A program made the translations under genes and the position numbers. A stretch of 34,727 nucleotides of DNA from the NCBI GenBank assembly GCA_016209205.1, contig JACQWQ010000151.1, positions 1 through 34,727 on the forward strand, in the 5' to 3' direction. Positions within the stretch are counted from its first letter, which is position 1. The number at the start of each line of letters is the position of its first letter. Shown here one piece after another: positions 31,877 through 34,727 of this stretch. This DNA is from Chloroflexota bacterium (lineage in GTDB: Bacteria > Chloroflexota > Anaerolineae > UBA4142 > SHND01). The notes under the pieces were generated by a model. The model ran no database searches and was not told the DNA's origin. It saw only the letters and a program-made list of their open reading frames with translations.

Positions 31877-33358
31877 ATGCGTCAACGAACCTATATCTCG
31901 CTTGCATTGATAATCCTCCTCGCCATTTTTTCCGGTTGGCTGGCATTGAGCAATCCGACCATCCGCATCGGCGATATTGGCCGCGAAGTCAAAGTACACC
32001 TCGGTCTTGATTTGCAAGGCGGCTTGCGCGTGTTGCTTCAGGCGGACGTTCCGGCAGGCACACAGCTTGACGCCGAGCAAATGAAAGTGGCGCGCAATAT
32101 CATCGAAAAGCGCGTGAATGAACTCCGCACGCTCGGCGTCGTCGAACCTTTGATTCAACTTCAGGGCACCAACCGCATCGTCGTCGAATTGCCGGGCATT
32201 CAAGACCCCGACGAAGTGATTAAAGTATTTGGCGGTACAGGGCTTTTGGAATTTGTGGATGCCGGTGACACGCCGCTCACCGAAGGGCAGGAAATCGTCA
32301 CCACCGGTCCTTCGGCAGGGAATTCCTGCTCGGGCGCGGTGGCGCAAACTGCGCCGACGCCGACGCCAACGATTGCGCCCTCTTCCACCGTTTCACCGAC
32401 GAATCCGATTACCGCCACGGTCGTCTATACGACGGTGATGACCGGCGATTGTTTGCAGACCGCCTCCGTCAGCTTTGACCCCACTACCAATCAACCGCAG
32501 ATCGCGTTTTCAATGCGCAGCTCCGGTGTAAATATCTTTGGCAATCACACGACCAACAACGTCGGCAAGTATTTGGCCATCGCGCTCGACAAGCGCGTGA
32601 TTTCTTCGCCGGTCATCAATTCGCCCATCACGGGCGGCGATGGCGTAATTGAGGGCAGGTTTACCTTGGACGAAGCCAACAATCTCGCGGTGCAATTGAA
32701 ATTTGGTTCGCTGCCGATTCCGCTGCGCATTGAAACGACGACCGCGATTGGTCCGACGCTCGGTCAAGATTCGGTGAATCGCAGCATCGTCGCAGGTATG
32801 ATCGGCGTCGCCATCGTCGCGCTGTTTATGATTTTCTACTATCGCTTGCCCGGCGTGCTGGCGGTGATTGCGCTGACGATTTATGGTTTTATCGTGTTCG
32901 CCATTTACAAAGTGGGTATCCCGGGCTTGTTTCCGTATGTGACGCTGACCTTGCCCGGGATTGCCGGTTTCGTCTTGTCATTGGGCGTTGCGGTAGACGG
33001 TAACATTTTGATTTTCGAGCGCATGAAAGAAGAATTGCGCGAAGGGCGTCCGCTGCCATTGGCGATTGAAGCGGGCTTTGAGCGCGCGTGGCCCTCGATT
33101 CGCGACTCCAACATCTCGACCTTGATCACTTCGGTGATCTTGCTTTGGTTCGGCTCCAGCTTTGGCGCCAGCATTGTCTTTGGCTTTGCGATCACATTGA
33201 TGATCGGCGTGCTCGTCGGCGTGTTCACCTCTGTGTTCGTAACTCGCACTTTCTTGCGCGTGCTCATTGATTTGTTCCCGAACATCGGTTTGTGGTGGTA
33301 CGGTGTTGGTTCTATTTCGCGCCGCTCAGACAAGTCGTTCGCACCTACAGCCGAATGA
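31877..33358 (+). CDS. secD: Protein translocase subunit SecD
   Basis: The 493-residue membrane protein is part of the SecDF complex that uses the proton gradient to help protein export. The first membrane segment (ISLALIILLAIFSGWLALS) is followed by the periplasmic P1 domain beginning HLGLDLQGGLRVLLQADVP, the AEQMKVARNIIEKRVNELGV-type repeat, and the LAIALDKRVISSPVINSPI block. Five C-terminal segments carry the FGSLPIPL and VDGNILIFERMKEELREGR signatures. A Pro/Thr-rich stretch (APTPTPTIAPSSTVSPT) is inserted in the external domain at about residues 155-172, as in other short SecD proteins. AAAGG lies before the ATG. SecF follows after a 145-base repeat-filled gap. Confidence 0.93.
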   Translation: MRQRTYISLALIILLAIFSGWLALSNPTIRIGDIGREVKVHLGLDLQGGLRVLLQADVPAGTQLDAEQMKVARNIIEKRVNELRTLGVVEPLIQLQGTNRIVVELPGIQDPDEVIKVFGGTGLLEFVDAGDTPLTEGQEIVTTGPSAGNSCSGAVAQTAPTPTPTIAPSSTVSPTNPITATVVYTTVMTGDCLQTASVSFDPTTNQPQIAFSMRSSGVNIFGNHTTNNVGKYLAIALDKRVISSPVINSPITGGDGVIEGRFTLDEANNLAVQLKFGSLPIPLRIETTTAIGPTLGQDSVNRSIVAGMIGVAIVALFMIFYYRLPGVLAVIALTIYGFIVFAIYKVGIPGLFPYVTLTLPGIAGFVLSLGVAVDGNILIFERMKEELREGRPLPLAIEAGFERAWPSIRDSNISTLITSVILLWFGSSFGASIVFGFAITLMIGVLVGVFTSVFVTRTFLRVLIDLFPNIGLWWYGVGSISRRSDKSFAPTAE

Positions 33359-33363
33359 AAGGA

Positions 33364-33503
33364 CTCACCTTACGCAGCAACTGTCATTTCGAGATACCCA
33401 TCACGCGCGGGCGTGATGTTCAATGACAGAAACTTTGGGATCCACGAATTATTGCGCGAACTCCGCGCGACGAATAACGCTAATTTTATTCGTGTAATTC
33501 GGG
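33364..33503. repeat. Repeat family B copy 2, and an AT-rich inverted repeat, between secD and secF
   Basis: 33364-33438 matches family B at 19760-19828, with CTGTCATT...AATGACAG outer arms and a CATCACGC/GCGTGATG centre. It is followed by GGATCCACGAATTATTGCGC through TTATTCGTGTAATTCGGG (33440-33503), an inverted-repeat-like stretch of CACGAATTA and TTATTCGTG words that abuts the first codon of secF. Confidence 0.75.
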
Positions 33504-34394
33504 ATGATTGCGCTCGTTTATCATTGGGCGCAGTTCGGCATCCCGTTTGCACTGGCGATTGATTTCACCGGCGGCACCAACTGGGAAATTGTTGACATTA
33601 GTCGGCAGCCGACGACGGACGAAGTGCGCGCCATCTATGCCAAATATGGCATCCGCGATGCCGTGCCGCAGCCGGAAACGTTGGAGGGCAAGCCGGGTGT
33701 GCTCATTCGCTCGAGCGAAGTGCGCCCCGAAGTTAAAGAACAAATCACAGCCGATTTGAAAAAACTGCTCGGCAACTTTACCGAAGTGCGTTTTGAATCC
33801 GCCGGTCCTGCGATTGGAGCAGAAGTTTCGCAAAGTGCCGTGATCGCGGTCGGCATGGCGTCGGTGTTTATTCTGCTGTATCTGACGTACGCGTTCCGCA
33901 AAGCGCCGCACCCGTTCCGCTATGGCGTAGCTGCGATTGTGGCAATGCTCCACGACGTGTTGGTCGTGTTGGGTTTGGCGGCGATCTTTGGGCTGCTGTT
34001 CGGCTGGCAAGTAGACGCGCTGTTTCTCACCGCGCTGTTGACGGTCATCGGTTTCTCGGTGCATGACACGATTGTGGTCTTTGACCGCATCCGCGAAAAT
34101 CTCACGCGCTTGCGCGGGATGCCGTTTGACAATGTGGTGAATCACAGCATCATGCAAACGCTCGACCGTTCCATCAACACCCAGCTCGTCGTGTTGTTTA
34201 CGCTCACCGCGTTGACGTTATTTGGCGGCGTGACGATTCGCCAATTCGTGCTGACCATGTTGATCGGCATCTTGAGCGGCACATATTCTTCGATCTTTAA
34301 CGCCGCGCAAATTCTCGTCGTGTGGGAACACGGCGAAGTCGGAAACTTTTTCCGGCGGCTGACCGGCAGACAGCGCCAAGCAACGGCGTCTTGA
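33504..34394 (+). CDS. secF: Protein translocase subunit SecF, N-terminus apparently lost
   Basis: This 296-residue protein begins MIALVYHWAQFGIPFALAID at the end of what is normally the first membrane helix. FTGGTNWEI, the external domain, and the C-terminal SecF signature AIVAMLHDVLVVLGL then follow, with IGFSVHDTIVVFDRIRENL and the NHSIMQTLDRSINTQLVV segment. Relatives have about 20-35 more residues (cytosolic end and first half of helix 1) before this point. An in-frame TAA at 33495-33497 and repeat DNA occupy that place here, so the 5' end looks replaced by a repeat. No Shine-Dalgarno is seen. It may be a functional short form, a damaged gene, or a misassembly. Confidence 0.85.
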   Translation: MIALVYHWAQFGIPFALAIDFTGGTNWEIVDISRQPTTDEVRAIYAKYGIRDAVPQPETLEGKPGVLIRSSEVRPEVKEQITADLKKLLGNFTEVRFESAGPAIGAEVSQSAVIAVGMASVFILLYLTYAFRKAPHPFRYGVAAIVAMLHDVLVVLGLAAIFGLLFGWQVDALFLTALLTVIGFSVHDTIVVFDRIRENLTRLRGMPFDNVVNHSIMQTLDRSINTQLVVLFTLTALTLFGGVTIRQFVLTMLIGILSGTYSSIFNAAQILVVWEHGEVGNFFRRLTGRQRQATAS

Positions 34395-34436
34395 AATTCC
34401 AGACCGGACAGGTTTTCAAAACAGCCGTTGACCGTA

Positions 34437-34540
34437 AAGACCTGACAGGTTTTTGTCGCGGGCGCGTCACCTACACTTTCCGCGTTGTACACCGCGCACG
34501 CGATACGATCAACGTACGCCTTAAAAACCTGTCAGGTCTT
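34437..34540. repeat. Inverted repeat downstream of secF
   Basis: AAGACCTGACAGGTTTTT (34437-34454) is perfectly complementary to 34523-34540. A half copy, AGACCGGACAGGTTTTC, lies at 34401-34417. No gene is seen between the secF stop and the window end. Confidence 0.85.
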
Positions 34541-34548
34541 TGCCCAAC

Positions 34549-34604
34549 AGACCTTTGAGGAGATGCGATGGTTTCGTCGCGCGAATCCTTAAAGGTCTTT
34601 TTTT
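34549..34604 (+). terminator. Terminator downstream of secF
   Basis: AGACCTTTGAGG (34549-34560) pairs with CCTTAAAGGTCT (34587-34598) with one mismatch, with a 26-base loop, followed by a run of seven T. It sits 155 bases after secF. Confidence 0.65.
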
Positions 34605-34727
34605 GTGATATGATTCCCCCCGTGACGGCAGGAACGCTACCGCCCAAAACTCGTTTTCTTGATTTCGTCCAAGTTCGATGCGAAAACTCTGCCGAGTGAA
34701 AGTGTTTTTGGGAGCCGCTCTCCAGCG
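34605..34727. other. Unassigned right edge of the window
   Basis: A TATGAT box at 34609-34614 could be a -10 element for something beyond the window, but no -35 box stands out. The remaining 113 bases hold no open frame with support; a 29-codon frame from the ATG at 34610 ends at 34699 and shows no protein-like features. Confidence 0.3.

Noticed and set aside
34610..34699. 29-codon frame at the right edge
   Set aside because: No ribosome binding site, no similarity to known small proteins, and it starts inside a possible -10 box.

Overview
The window is a bacterial chromosome segment of moderately high G+C. Its gene content (a large leucine/isoleucine/valine locus with citramalate synthase, TrmI-type tRNA methyltransferase, SucCD, a short SecD with a separate SecF) and its many private hairpin repeats fit a Chloroflexota (Anaerolineae-like) genome. 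That placement is inference; there is no rRNA or other marker to prove it.

Region 1 (1-4000) is a run of integron gene cassettes. Five, possibly six, attC-like recombination sites separate short plus-strand genes of lower G+C: DUF4160 + DUF2442, a SnoaL-like protein, a 2H-phosphoesterase-like protein, a DinB-like protein and a MazE/MazF toxin-antitoxin pair whose toxin is frameshifted. No integrase is in view; orientation puts the start of the array to the left of the window.

Region 2 (4000-20500) is a branched-chain amino acid biosynthesis locus, read almost entirely on the minus strand. In transcription order it holds an attenuator-like leader (Ile/Val/Leu-rich 38-residue peptide plus two terminator hairpins), ilvB, ilvN, an APC permease, ilvC, leuA, leuC, leuD, cimA, leuB, pheA and ilvE. 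A plus-strand DMT exporter sits between leuA and leuC. CimA with LeuCD and LeuB would make 2-oxobutyrate from pyruvate for isoleucine. LeuA uses the same LeuCD/LeuB for leucine. IlvBN and IlvC serve all three amino acids and IlvE does the last transamination; ilvD is absent here. As read, ilvB is broken by a small out-of-frame deletion. Behind the leuA stop lie decayed tandem copies of the leuA 3' end.

Region 3 (20500-34727) holds mixed housekeeping genes: a dienelactone-hydrolase-like protein, a PucR/CdaR-type regulator, trmI, DUF2007, a methyltransferase, sucC, an M20 peptidase, small unknown genes, sucD, DUF5678, a CCA-adding-type nucleotidyltransferase, secD and secF. SecF seems to have lost its first codons to a repeat.

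Throughout regions 2 and 3 the intergenic DNA is unusual. Many spacers are built of 7-10 bp words repeated in tandem and then repeated again in reverse complement, so that the spacer folds back on itself, and nearly every spacer uses a different word. Several dispersed palindromic repeat families are also present, and two palindromic elements lie in frame inside leuA and the CCA enzyme gene.
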